Shown piece by piece: positions 29,480 through 37,563 of a stretch of DNA of 47,323 bases; positions within the stretch are counted from its first letter, which is position 1; every line of letters begins with the position of its first letter. The DNA lies in the NCBI GenBank assembly GCA_003598975.1, contig QZIJ01000067.1, positions 1-47,323 on the forward strand, given 5' to 3'. The position numbers were made by a program, and so were the translations under genes. This stretch comes from Anaerolineaceae bacterium. GTDB lineage: Bacteria > Chloroflexota > Anaerolineae > Anaerolineales > Villigracilaceae. The notes under the pieces are model-generated. The model searched no databases and was not told where the DNA came from. It saw only the letters and a list, made by a program, of their open reading frames with translations.

Positions 29480-31561
29480 ATGAAAGAGTATACCACCGAG
29501 TTTATTCGGAACATCGCCCTCGTCTCGCATGGTTCTGCAGGCAAGACCATGCTGGCCGAGGCGTTTTTGCATTTTACGGGGGCAGCCACCCGCCTTGGCA
29601 AGATCGAGGACGGGACGACCGCTTCGGACTACGATGAAGAGGAAATCCGCCGAAAACTTTCTCTCTACACCAGTGTGCTTCCTGTCGAATATCGCGACCA
29701 CAAGATTAACGTGCTCGACGCGCCTGGCTACACCGATTTTGTCGGCGAGATGATCTCGGCCCTGAGTGTGGCCGATGGCGCGGTGATTTTGGTGGACTCG
29801 GTGGGCGGCTTCGAGGTTGGCACGGAGCTGGCCTATCGCACCGCACTGGACTTCAACCTGCCGCGCTTTTTCGTCATCAACCGCATGGATCGTGACAACG
29901 CCAACTTTGCCAACGCGTACGCGTCGGTGGAGGAGTTTGTCCATGCCGCGGGCGGGCGCATCGTCAAATTGCAATTGCCCATTGGCGAGAAACATGATTT
30001 CAAGGGCGTGATTGATCTCGTAAGCATGAAGGCTTACATGGCAGACGGTAAAACCGTTACCGACATCCCCGCGGACATGAAAGCCGCGGCGGATGAGGCA
30101 CATTTCGCGCTCGTGGAAGCCGCGGCCGAAGGCGAAGACACCCTGCTCGAAAAATATCTGGAGAACGGTTCGCTCTCGAACGAGGAATTGATTCGCGGAC
30201 TAAAAGACGTTGTCCACTCTGGGGCGTTCGCGCCCGTCTTCGTCGCCGCGGGCGGACACGAGGTCGGGATTGCCCCGCTCCTCAACGCCATCGTGGATTT
30301 GATGCCCTCGCCCGCGCAGAATCTCGCGAAAGTGGCGGCTGGCAAGGATGGCGAGGAGAAACTGACCTGTTCGGATACGGGTCCGCTGGCCGCGTATATC
30401 TGGAAGACGACCGCCGATCCCTTCGTCGGCAAGATGACCTACTTCCGCGTTTATAGCGGTTCGATCAGTGCCGACGCGCGCGTGTGGAATCAGTCCAAGG
30501 GCGCGGAGGAGCGCATGGCGGGTTTGCACGTCCAGCGCGGCAAGGAACAGATTCCCGTCAAGGTCATTCACGCGGGAGATATTGGCTCGGTCTCCAAGTT
30601 GACCGTCTCTGCGACGGGCGATACCTTCAGCGATAAGGCCCATCCGCTGACCGTGCCCGCGCCGAAATATCCTGCCGCGCTCTATCGTGTGGCAATTCAC
30701 CCGAAGACGCAGGCCGACGCCGCCAAAATCAGCCCCACGCTTACCCGTCTGTGCGAGGAGGATATGACCCTTACCTGGCACAATGAAAAGTCCACTGGAC
30801 AAACCATTCTGCAGGGCATGGGCGACCAGCACATTGATGTTGCCATCCATCGGGCGCAATCGAAGTTTCAGGTCGGGTTGACAACCGACCAGCCGAAGGT
30901 TCCCTATCGTGAGGGTATCACGCGCAAAGGTTCGGCCATGTATCGCCACAAGAAACAGACAGGCGGCGCGGGTCAGTTTGGCGAAGTCCATCTTCGCATC
31001 GAGCCGTATCCTGAAGGCGATTTTGAATTTACCGATGAACTGGTGGGTATGAGCCTCTCGCGTTCGTTCCTGCCTCCAATCGAAAAGGGCATCAAGGCCA
31101 CCATGGAGCATGGCGCGTTCGCGGGTTATCCCATGAACAATGTGAGAGTCATCGTGTTCGATGGCAAAGAGCATCCCGTCGACTCGAAGCCGATCGCGTT
31201 TGAGACCGCGGGACGCGAGGCCTTCAAACTCGCAGTGGAGCAGGCGGGCCCCGTGCTCTTTGAGCCGATCATGAACGTCCGCATCACCGTTCCCGACGCG
31301 CACATGGGCGATGTGATGAGCGACCTGAACACTCGCCGCGGCCGCGTGCAAGGGACCGAATCCGAGCGCGGCAACACAGTCGTCATCGCACATGTGCCGC
31401 TTGCGGAGATGCTCCGCTACGTGACGCAGATCCGCTCCATCACAGGCGGACGCGGCTTCTTCACCATGGAACTCGACCACTATGATACTGTCCCGCAACA
31501 CCTGGCGGCGGGAATCATCGAAGCGCACAAGAAAGAGATGGAAGGAAAGAAGGAAGAGTAA
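29480..31561 (+). CDS. Elongation factor G-like translational GTPase
   Basis: The 693-residue protein has the EF-G layout: GTP-binding domain with P-loop SHGSAGKT, G3 DAPGYTDF and G4 NRMDRDNA, followed by domain II, and EF-G domains III-V (QILQGMGDQHIDV, RKQTGGAGQFGEV-like KKQTGGAGQFGEV, and SDLNTRRGRVQG). The P-loop differs from canonical AHIDAGKTT, which marks the EF-G2/FusA2-like group whose function is less clear than translocation; some act in ribosome recycling or stress. The ATG at 29480 follows AAGGA; upstream in-frame codons are not supported. It stands alone with its own promoter and terminator. Confidence 0.9.
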   Translation: MKEYTTEFIRNIALVSHGSAGKTMLAEAFLHFTGAATRLGKIEDGTTASDYDEEEIRRKLSLYTSVLPVEYRDHKINVLDAPGYTDFVGEMISALSVADGAVILVDSVGGFEVGTELAYRTALDFNLPRFFVINRMDRDNANFANAYASVEEFVHAAGGRIVKLQLPIGEKHDFKGVIDLVSMKAYMADGKTVTDIPADMKAAADEAHFALVEAAAEGEDTLLEKYLENGSLSNEELIRGLKDVVHSGAFAPVFVAAGGHEVGIAPLLNAIVDLMPSPAQNLAKVAAGKDGEEKLTCSDTGPLAAYIWKTTADPFVGKMTYFRVYSGSISADARVWNQSKGAEERMAGLHVQRGKEQIPVKVIHAGDIGSVSKLTVSATGDTFSDKAHPLTVPAPKYPAALYRVAIHPKTQADAAKISPTLTRLCEEDMTLTWHNEKSTGQTILQGMGDQHIDVAIHRAQSKFQVGLTTDQPKVPYREGITRKGSAMYRHKKQTGGAGQFGEVHLRIEPYPEGDFEFTDELVGMSLSRSFLPPIEKGIKATMEHGAFAGYPMNNVRVIVFDGKEHPVDSKPIAFETAGREAFKLAVEQAGPVLFEPIMNVRITVPDAHMGDVMSDLNTRRGRVQGTESERGNTVVIAHVPLAEMLRYVTQIRSITGGRGFFTMELDHYDTVPQHLAAGIIEAHKKEMEGKKEE

Positions 31562-31566
31562 TTTGT

Positions 31567-31601
31567 CAGAACCCCGTTTTCTTCAAGAAAACGGGGTTCT
31601 G
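31567..31601. terminator. Perfect 17-bp-arm hairpin after EF-G-like gene
   Basis: CAGAACCCCGTTTTCTT and its exact complement flank a single central base (in practice a short loop). It lies between two convergent genes. The arm is close to that of the hairpin at 1427-1461. Confidence 0.88.
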
Positions 31602-31625
31602 CTTTGTAAGTGAAAATGGTTGGGT

Positions 31626-32474
31626 TTATCCTTTGGGGGAGAAGAAGATGTCCTCGACAGGGACGATGAGTGACATGCGCCGCCCAGTCACATCAAATGT
31701 CATCAGACTGGCGAGGGAGCGCCGGGTTGGATCGTTCAGCAGTTCCAGGTTGTCCTTTTGACGCGCCATGTAGGCGGGCAGTTCGGCTAAATCGGCGTAG
31801 GCGTCGCAGAACTCCACGAGGCGGCGGAAGAGTTTGGGCAGGATGGTGACATCCTCCTGGATCGTGCGCGTATCCCACAGGATGAGGTCAGGGGTGCGGT
31901 CAATGGCCCAGATGCCGCGTGCGTCCTCACGCGCGAGCCGTACAGCCTTGCGGATCTTTTCCACGAAGGCTTTATCGGTGGATGTGTAGAAGGTGGGGTA
32001 GACCAGTCCCTCACGGGCGAGGAGGTAGTTGACCGACTTCTCGAGGGAAAGCTGGTCCGAGGTCAGGAGCGAACCGTCGGTCAGTTTGGCGGAGGCGGGG
32101 AAAAGCAGGGAGATGGGACGGTCATATTGGTCGAGCCCATCGGTAGCGATGAATCCTGGCTGGGCATCGTCCGCTTTGACAATGGTGGTCACGTTCAGGC
32201 TGTAATGGATGTCCTTGATTCCCAATAGTTTCAGCAGTCGTTCGAGGGCCGCCAGTGCGAACGGACGCGGCTGGTGATAACCTTCGTAGTGTGTTTCGAG
32301 CGCGTCGATGGCTTCGATGCGTAACTGCTTTTTGGCGGCCTTCTTTTTGCTGGGGCTGTTCCATTGGAATGCATCCCAATGCGCGGGATTGTCCGCTTCG
32401 AATCGAATGGAGTCACCGTCGGGCTTGTAGCCTTTGACGTGGAATTTGCCCTTGATAATTGTAAATGGTGCCAT
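31626..32474 (-). CDS. Unknown protein with nuclease-like N-terminal segment
   Basis: The 282-residue protein has no signal peptide or clear membrane helix. Its N-terminus, GKFHVKGYKPDGDSIRF, looks like the opening strand and metal-site loop of staphylococcal-nuclease-like domains (DGD followed by hydrophobic, polar and aromatic residues). The arginine/glutamate catalytic pattern may be present around QYDRPISLLF and EDARGIWAIDRTPDLILWD, where nucleases have AREAxxGLW-like sequence (here LAREDARGIWA). I therefore suspect a diverged TNase domain. The start at 32474 has GAGGAG 7 nt upstream, and TATAAT lies at 32494-32499; the longer frame upstream is not supported. Confidence 0.72.
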   Translation of the reverse strand: MAPFTIIKGKFHVKGYKPDGDSIRFEADNPAHWDAFQWNSPSKKKAAKKQLRIEAIDALETHYEGYHQPRPFALAALERLLKLLGIKDIHYSLNVTTIVKADDAQPGFIATDGLDQYDRPISLLFPASAKLTDGSLLTSDQLSLEKSVNYLLAREGLVYPTFYTSTDKAFVEKIRKAVRLAREDARGIWAIDRTPDLILWDTRTIQEDVTILPKLFRRLVEFCDAYADLAELPAYMARQKDNLELLNDPTRRSLASLMTFDVTGRRMSLIVPVEDIFFSPKG

Positions 32475-32493
32475 GGGAATTCTCCTCATGGTC

Positions 32494-32499
32494 ATTATA
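32494..32499 (-). promoter_or_regulatory. -10 of nuclease-like gene
   Basis: TATAAT on the minus strand, 19 bp before the ATG, with GAGGAG in between. Confidence 0.55.
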
Positions 32500-32576
32500 G
32501 CGGAAGAATGACCTGCGGAGGATCCGCCATTTGGACATACTCTGCAAAATATCATTTTGGATTTCTCTTTCCCCAC

Positions 32577-32604
32577 TTTGCCCCCAAGTACTTCGTGATA
32601 TAAT
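32577..32604 (+). promoter_or_regulatory. Promoter of STAS-domain gene
   Basis: TTTGCC (32577-32582) and TATAAT (32599-32604) with a 16-bp spacer, followed by a ~38-nt leader to the ribosome site GGAGG. Confidence 0.6.
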
Positions 32605-32649
32605 TTTTGCACCGCAAGCAAATTGTCACCCCAACGCTGGAGGCTAGAA

Positions 32650-32985
32650 ATGGAAATCGTTGTAAAAGAGTTCAAACACTGCAACGTGATCGAAATTAAC
32701 GGCCGCGTGGATAGTTCCACTGCCCCGCAATTGAGCCAGACTTTGGACAAGGTCTGCGATCAGGGACACTTCAAACTCGTCCTCGATATGACTGGGTTGG
32801 AGTACATGTCCAGCGCAGGCTTCCGTGCCCTGCTTGCCACCCAGCGGACCTGCAAGCGTTACAACCGTGGCGAGGTGGTTTTGGCCGCGGTGCCCACTCG
32901 GATTCGCGAAGCCCTGGAATTGGCCGGGTTCACAGAATTATTCAAATCCTACGATGACGCGTTGAGCGCGGTCGGCAGTTTTTAA
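32650..32985 (+). CDS. STAS-domain anti-sigma factor antagonist
   Basis: The 111-residue protein is a single STAS domain like SpoIIAA/RsbV. The segment FKLVLDMTGLEYMSSAGFRALL contains the conserved (D)xS-S site whose serine is phosphorylated by the partner kinase. In partner switching, the unphosphorylated form binds the anti-sigma kinase and frees its target. GGAGG lies 6 nt before the ATG at 32650. A terminator follows, so this gene is transcribed separately from the kinase and phosphatase genes 245 bp downstream, but these three are probably one pathway. Confidence 0.93.
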   Translation: MEIVVKEFKHCNVIEINGRVDSSTAPQLSQTLDKVCDQGHFKLVLDMTGLEYMSSAGFRALLATQRTCKRYNRGEVVLAAVPTRIREALELAGFTELFKSYDDALSAVGSF

Positions 32986-33017
32986 GATTTACAGGCCGTC
33001 GTTGTGTTCAGACAAAT

Positions 33018-33052
33018 GCCGCTTCCAGCGCGCGTGGTGGAAGCGGCTTTTT
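33018..33052 (+). terminator. Terminator of STAS gene
   Basis: GCCGCTTCCA and TGGAAGCGGC form a 10-bp stem around a 10-base loop, followed by TTTTT. Confidence 0.93.
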
Positions 33053-33121
33053 AATCTTGCGCAAGGTTTGATGAATTGACCTCTTGCATAAGTCTGTAAT
33101 GCAAAGTCAATCAAATTCTTT

Positions 33122-33204
33122 GCCACGGATTTCACGAATTCGCACGGATTTTGAATGCATCAGTGAAAATCTGTGACAGCGTGCCCGCAGGGTAAATCTG
33201 TGGC
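33122..33204. repeat. GCCACGGATTT-type intergenic repeat element
   Basis: GCCACGGATTT (33122-33132) and AAATCTGTGGC (33194-33204) are 10/11 complementary and end an 83-bp element. CACGGATTT recurs inside, and AAATCTGTG occurs twice. It shares CACGGATT with the element at 5281-5345. It separates the STAS gene from the anti-sigma kinase gene. Confidence 0.7.
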
Positions 33205-33230
33205 TAAAAAGCACTTTCGCAAGAGGTCTA

Positions 33231-33650
33231 ATGAAAGAAGCCAAGTATTCAGCCGATTTCAACAACCTGGATGCCATCCGTGACTTTGTTGGCGAGGCCG
33301 CGGAAGAGGCGGGCTTTTCTGGCAGGGAAATGTACTCCGTCCAACTTGCGGCGGACGAGGCCTGTTCCAACATCATCGAACATGCCTACGAGGACATTCC
33401 CAATGGCGAAATCGAAATTGCCTGCAAAGTGGAAACGGGGCAGATCACCATCATCATCCACGATCATGGAAAAGAGTTCGATATTACCCAGGTGCGCAAA
33501 CCCAACCTGAGCAGGGATCTGAGCGAGCGCGAGGTTGGCGGGCTGGGGGTGTATCTTATTCACCAATTGATGGATGAAGTTCGTTTCTCATCCTCCAAAA
33601 AGAACGGCAACACACTGACAATGATCAAAAGAAAATCGGGGGCCCTATGA
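33231..33650 (+). CDS. Anti-sigma regulatory serine kinase (HATPase, RsbW/SpoIIAB type)
   Basis: The 139-residue protein is a GHKL/HATPase_c domain: N-box ADEACSNIIEHAY, G1-like DHGKEFD and G2 GGLGVYLIHQLMDEV. Proteins of this type phosphorylate a STAS antagonist with ATP and sequester a sigma factor or other target. The usual second glycine in the G1 box (DxGxG) is replaced (DHGKE), as in several non-sigma-binding homologues. No sigma gene is adjacent, so the output is unknown. The stop overlaps the next start (ATGA) and so it is co-translated with the phosphatase. Confidence 0.92.
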   Translation: MKEAKYSADFNNLDAIRDFVGEAAEEAGFSGREMYSVQLAADEACSNIIEHAYEDIPNGEIEIACKVETGQITIIIHDHGKEFDITQVRKPNLSRDLSEREVGGLGVYLIHQLMDEVRFSSSKKNGNTLTMIKRKSGAL

Positions 33651-36600
33651 CAGCCGCGCTTACTTCTCCCAATCCGTCCGAGTGGCGCAGGCTCGCCAGC
33701 CTGGGAGAACAACTGGCCAGCGCGGACTCTCTCTCTGCCCAGCAGGATCGGATTCTCCAAATGACCCGCCGCCTGGTGAGTGGACGCGTCTCGCTCTGGC
33801 TGGATGAGGGCCTGTTTCGCCTGCCTGACAGGGAGTCCACCCCATTGTTTTCCCCCGAACCTCCCGCTGGAGGTTTGCGCCGCGCCTACCACACCGGGCA
33901 GGTTAATCGTTCCAACAAAAAGGCCAAAACCCACTGGGTCTCCCTGCCAATTGCGGATCAGGGTATGACAATGGGCGCGTTGCAAATCAGCCGAGAAAAA
34001 CCATTCCGCTCCGAGGAATTGGATATTCTCGAAGGGCTGTCTTCCATCGTTGCGATTGGACTCTACTCCTCGCATCGTGCTGCGGTGGAGCGCTTCCGCC
34101 TCGGGCAGTTGAATCTCGTCCGTGAGGTGAGCGCGCAGATCGCCAACGTGCTCGAATTGGATGAACTTGCCCGCCGCGTGACGAGTCTCATTCAAAAGAC
34201 ATTCAACTATTATTACGTGGCCTTTTTTACTCTCAAGTCGGGGAAAGAGGCGCTTCGGTTCCGCGCCAGCGCGTCGGCGCCGCGGCCGGGGCGCAGGAAA
34301 AAGACCATTGTGGTGGACGCGGAACTCGGTCAGGGAATGATTGGGCAGGCCGCGCAGACGGGGGAACGCCAGCTCAGCGACGAGGTCCAGCAGGACGCAC
34401 GTTATCGCTTCATCAATCTCCTGCCAGAGACGCGTTCCGAAGTTGCCTTGCCGTTGAAGATCGAAGAGCGCGTCCTCGGCGTGCTGGATGTGCAAAGCGA
34501 CCAGCCGCACGCCTTTCATCCCAACGACCTGCTTGTGCTGGAGGCGCTTGCCGATTCGATCGCGCGCGCGGTCGAGGGTGCGCGTCTTTATGGCGATCTG
34601 CGCCGCCGCGCCGACCAACTGAGTCTTATTGCCGAAGTGAGCAAGGGCGTGACCTCCTCGCTCGATCTGCAGGAGTTGATGCGGAACGCCGCACAGTTGA
34701 TCCATAAACGATTCGGTTTCCCGTTCGTCCACATGTTTTCGGTGCATCCCAACCGACGGACGATTGAGTATGAAGCGGGGAGCGGACGGCGGAGCAAACG
34801 CCTGCAGGGATTCGCGTTCCCGCTGGATGAACCGCATGGCATCATCCCGTGGGTGGCGCGCAACGGACAGACTGTGCTCGCCAACGATGTGACCCAGGAG
34901 CCGCGCTATCGTCCCTCGCCGCTCCCGCCAAAGGACATTCGCGCCGAGTTGTGCGTGTCGCTCGTTTATGATGGGAAAGTGATCGGCCTGCTCGATATTC
35001 AGACCGAGCGCGTCAACGCTTTTACTGAAGACGACCAGCTAATTTTTGAAGCCGTCGCAGACAACATTGCCGCCGCTATCCACAACGCCGATCTGTATCG
35101 CACCGAGCAATGGCGGCGGAGCGTGGCCGATAGTCTGCGCGAGGTGGCGGGTTTGCTCTCCGATAATGTCGGCCTCGACGAATCTCTGCAGGCCATCCTG
35201 ACCGAACTCGGCCACAACCTGCCGATTGATATCTCCGCCATCTGGTTGCTCGGCGATGAAGACATCTATCTTGCGGCCTGTTCCAACTGTGACATCAACT
35301 CGCTCGAAAGCGCGCGCTATGACAACCCGGATGCATCCGCGGCCATGATGTCCGCGTTGCTCGCGCCTGAGCCGATCATCCGCAAGCACAGCGACCCTCT
35401 CTGGCCTTCGGGCATCGCGGCGGGCTATGGTGTGGAGTATTCCTCCATCGCCGCGCCTCTCCGCATCGGCGACCAGCCTCTCGGCATCATCACCCTCTCG
35501 CATCACACACCGGGACGTTACGGCCATGAAGCGCAAAAGATGCTCTCCACCTTTGCCAGTTACGCCGCGGTCGCCATCGAGAACGCCCGTCTCTACGACC
35601 AGGCGCAGGAACAGGCCTACGCCTCCGCCGCCCTTTTGCAAGTGGCGCAGGCTGTCGTCAGCCTCAGCGAACTGGATGAAATCCTCGACACCATTGTTCG
35701 CATCATGCCGATCCTCGTGGGCGTGCGCCGCGCCATCCTCTACCTCTATGATGCCGAATACGACCGTTACACTCCTGCGCAGGAATACGGATTCGACGAG
35801 GCCGACGAAGCGGCATTCCAGCGTCCCCTTGCACCTGGCGAATTCCTTTTGCTGGATTCCGCCTGCGAATCCAACCGACCGATCGTTCGGCGATTGGCGC
35901 TGGACTCCACCCCCGAAGACTGGTTCCGCCTCCCGCCTCACGCGGACGAAGAACTGGCCGTGGTCTACGGAGACGATTCCCCCCTACTGATGGTTGTGCC
36001 GCTCTCGATCAAGAACGACCTCTATGGCGTGATGGTCATCGAGGAGGCTCCCGGCGGATTGCGCTTCCGTTCCCGCCGTGTGGAGATCATCAGCGGGATC
36101 GCGCAACAGGCCGCGCTTGCCATCCAGAATGACCGCCTGCAAAAAGAGATGGTCGTCCGTGAGCGCCTCGAGACCGAAGTTCAGTTGGCGCGGCAGATCC
36201 AGCAGACGTTCATCCCCGACGTGTTGCCGACCCATCCAAACTGGCAACTCTCCGCGCGCTGGCGCACGGCGCGTCAGGTGGGCGGTGACTTCTACGATGT
36301 GATGGAACTGCCCAATGACCGCCTCGGTCTCTTCATTGCGGATGTGGCTGATAAGGGCATGCCCGCCGCCCTGTTCATGGCATTGACGCGTACCCTCGTC
36401 CACGCAGCTGTAAAAGAAACGTCATCTCCTGCCGAGGCATTGCGCCGCGTCAATGAATTGCTCCTGCCCGATACCAAACAGGGCATGTTCGTCACCGCTG
36501 TCTATGGTGTGTTGGATTTGAACACAGGCGAATTTACCTATGCCAATGCGGGACACAACCCGCCATTCTGGGTGCGCCGCGACTCCCTCGAAAAACTGAC

Positions 36601-36886
36601 GCGCACCGGCGTGGCGCTTGGCGCGTCTGAAGATTCGCACATGACCGAGCGCACCATCCAACTCACGGAGGGCGAGTCTCTCCTGCTCTACACCGACGGC
36701 TTGACCGAAGCCTTCAACCTCGAAGGCGATATGTTTGGCGAGGAACGCCTGTTCCGCGCCCTCGGCTGGCAGGAATCCGTCTCCGCCGATGACATGATTC
36801 GCACCGTCGAATCCGCCCTCGATGATTTCATCGGCAACGCCCCGCCTTCGGACGATTTGACGATGCTGGCGGTTAGACGGATCTAA
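33647..36886 (+). CDS. Multi-GAF SpoIIE-type PP2C serine phosphatase
   Basis: The 1079-residue protein has, by repeat pattern, five GAF-like sensor domains (about residues 20-150, 165-315, 330-480, 490-655 and 665-845) joined by helical linkers, then a PP2C SpoIIE phosphatase domain (about 865-1079). The phosphatase metal residues are intact: QVGGDFYDV, DVADKGMPAALFM, NAGHNPPFW, LYTDGLTEA and SDDLTMLAVR. No membrane helix or signal peptide is present, so it senses cytoplasmic ligands. It should dephosphorylate the STAS antagonist and reverse the action of the adjacent kinase. Start overlaps the kinase stop. Confidence 0.94.
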   Translation: MTAALTSPNPSEWRRLASLGEQLASADSLSAQQDRILQMTRRLVSGRVSLWLDEGLFRLPDRESTPLFSPEPPAGGLRRAYHTGQVNRSNKKAKTHWVSLPIADQGMTMGALQISREKPFRSEELDILEGLSSIVAIGLYSSHRAAVERFRLGQLNLVREVSAQIANVLELDELARRVTSLIQKTFNYYYVAFFTLKSGKEALRFRASASAPRPGRRKKTIVVDAELGQGMIGQAAQTGERQLSDEVQQDARYRFINLLPETRSEVALPLKIEERVLGVLDVQSDQPHAFHPNDLLVLEALADSIARAVEGARLYGDLRRRADQLSLIAEVSKGVTSSLDLQELMRNAAQLIHKRFGFPFVHMFSVHPNRRTIEYEAGSGRRSKRLQGFAFPLDEPHGIIPWVARNGQTVLANDVTQEPRYRPSPLPPKDIRAELCVSLVYDGKVIGLLDIQTERVNAFTEDDQLIFEAVADNIAAAIHNADLYRTEQWRRSVADSLREVAGLLSDNVGLDESLQAILTELGHNLPIDISAIWLLGDEDIYLAACSNCDINSLESARYDNPDASAAMMSALLAPEPIIRKHSDPLWPSGIAAGYGVEYSSIAAPLRIGDQPLGIITLSHHTPGRYGHEAQKMLSTFASYAAVAIENARLYDQAQEQAYASAALLQVAQAVVSLSELDEILDTIVRIMPILVGVRRAILYLYDAEYDRYTPAQEYGFDEADEAAFQRPLAPGEFLLLDSACESNRPIVRRLALDSTPEDWFRLPPHADEELAVVYGDDSPLLMVVPLSIKNDLYGVMVIEEAPGGLRFRSRRVEIISGIAQQAALAIQNDRLQKEMVVRERLETEVQLARQIQQTFIPDVLPTHPNWQLSARWRTARQVGGDFYDVMELPNDRLGLFIADVADKGMPAALFMALTRTLVHAAVKETSSPAEALRRVNELLLPDTKQGMFVTAVYGVLDLNTGEFTYANAGHNPPFWVRRDSLEKLTRTGVALGASEDSHMTERTIQLTEGESLLLYTDGLTEAFNLEGDMFGEERLFRALGWQESVSADDMIRTVESALDDFIGNAPPSDDLTMLAVRRI

Positions 36887-37026
36887 TTTTCACGTGCCAA
36901 AGCGCGCAGCCTCATCGTTTCGGAATGATCCACTTTTTGGGTTTCGACCCTCCTCTCTTGAAATTAGGTGGGCAGAGTTTTTTGTCTCAACTGCTTTGGA
37001 TAACACTCTGAAATCAATTTGACCAT

Positions 37027-37053
37027 TTGTCAATGAGACTATCCGACTATAAT
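37027..37053 (+). promoter_or_regulatory. Promoter of ridA
   Basis: TATAAT at 37048-37053 with TTGTCA at 37027-37032 (15-bp spacer). TTGAC/GTCAA arms at 37019-37033 form a small dyad over the -35, a possible operator. GAGGAG precedes the ATG. The rest of the 202-bp gap (36887-37088) shows no gene. Confidence 0.5.
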
Positions 37054-37088
37054 CAATCCATCCTAAAACAAATGAGGAGACCCTGCCC

Positions 37089-37469
37089 ATGAAAAAAGAA
37101 ATCATCTCTACCCCCAAGGCTCCCAAGGCGATCGGTCCCTACTCTCAGGCCATCCGCGTGGGTGACTTCCTTTTCTGCGCGGGGCAAACGGGACTCGACC
37201 CCGCCACCATGGAATTGGTCGCGGGCGGCGTGGAGGCGCAGGCACGTCAGGTGCTGACCAATTTGAAGCACGTCATCGAAGCGGCGGGTTCAGGCATGGA
37301 TCGCGTCGTCAAAACCACGGTTTTCCTCACAGATATGGCGAACTTTGCGGCCATGAATGCCGTCTATGCAGAGTTCTTCCCCGAAAATCCGCCCGCCCGA
37401 AGCACGATTGCCGTGGCCGGCCTGCCAAAGAGCGGACTGGTGGAGATCGAAGCCATCGCACTTGTCTGA
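37089..37469 (+). CDS. ridA: RidA family 2-iminobutanoate/2-iminopropanoate deaminase
   Basis: The 126-residue protein is a full-length RidA (YjgF/YER057c/UK114). It hydrolyses reactive enamine/imine products of PLP enzymes and forms trimers. Visible signatures are APKAIGPYSQAIRVGDFLFCAGQ at the N-terminus and NPPARSTIAVAGLPKSGLVEIEAIA at the C-terminus, including the carboxylate-binding arginine in PARST and the terminal glutamate. GAGGAGACCC precedes the ATG. It is followed after 94 bp by the polysaccharide cluster, probably a separate unit. Confidence 0.96.
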   Translation: MKKEIISTPKAPKAIGPYSQAIRVGDFLFCAGQTGLDPATMELVAGGVEAQARQVLTNLKHVIEAAGSGMDRVVKTTVFLTDMANFAAMNAVYAEFFPENPPARSTIAVAGLPKSGLVEIEAIALV

Positions 37470-37563
37470 ACTAATCCAAGGGACAGCCTCTTGCGGTGGT
37501 AAAATACCGTCCGCAATTACGTACTCCGCAACCCATACTACGGCGCGCGTATTGCGTACCACC

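Noticed and set aside
30200-31528. 442-codon minus-strand frame opposite the EF-G-like gene
   Set aside because: Its R/H-rich composition is typical of an antisense shadow over a strongly coding gene with a full set of conserved motifs.
33560-34837. 425-codon minus-strand frame opposite the GAF-SpoIIE gene
   Set aside because: Same reasoning: antisense of a high-GC coding region, with no domain and no ribosome site.
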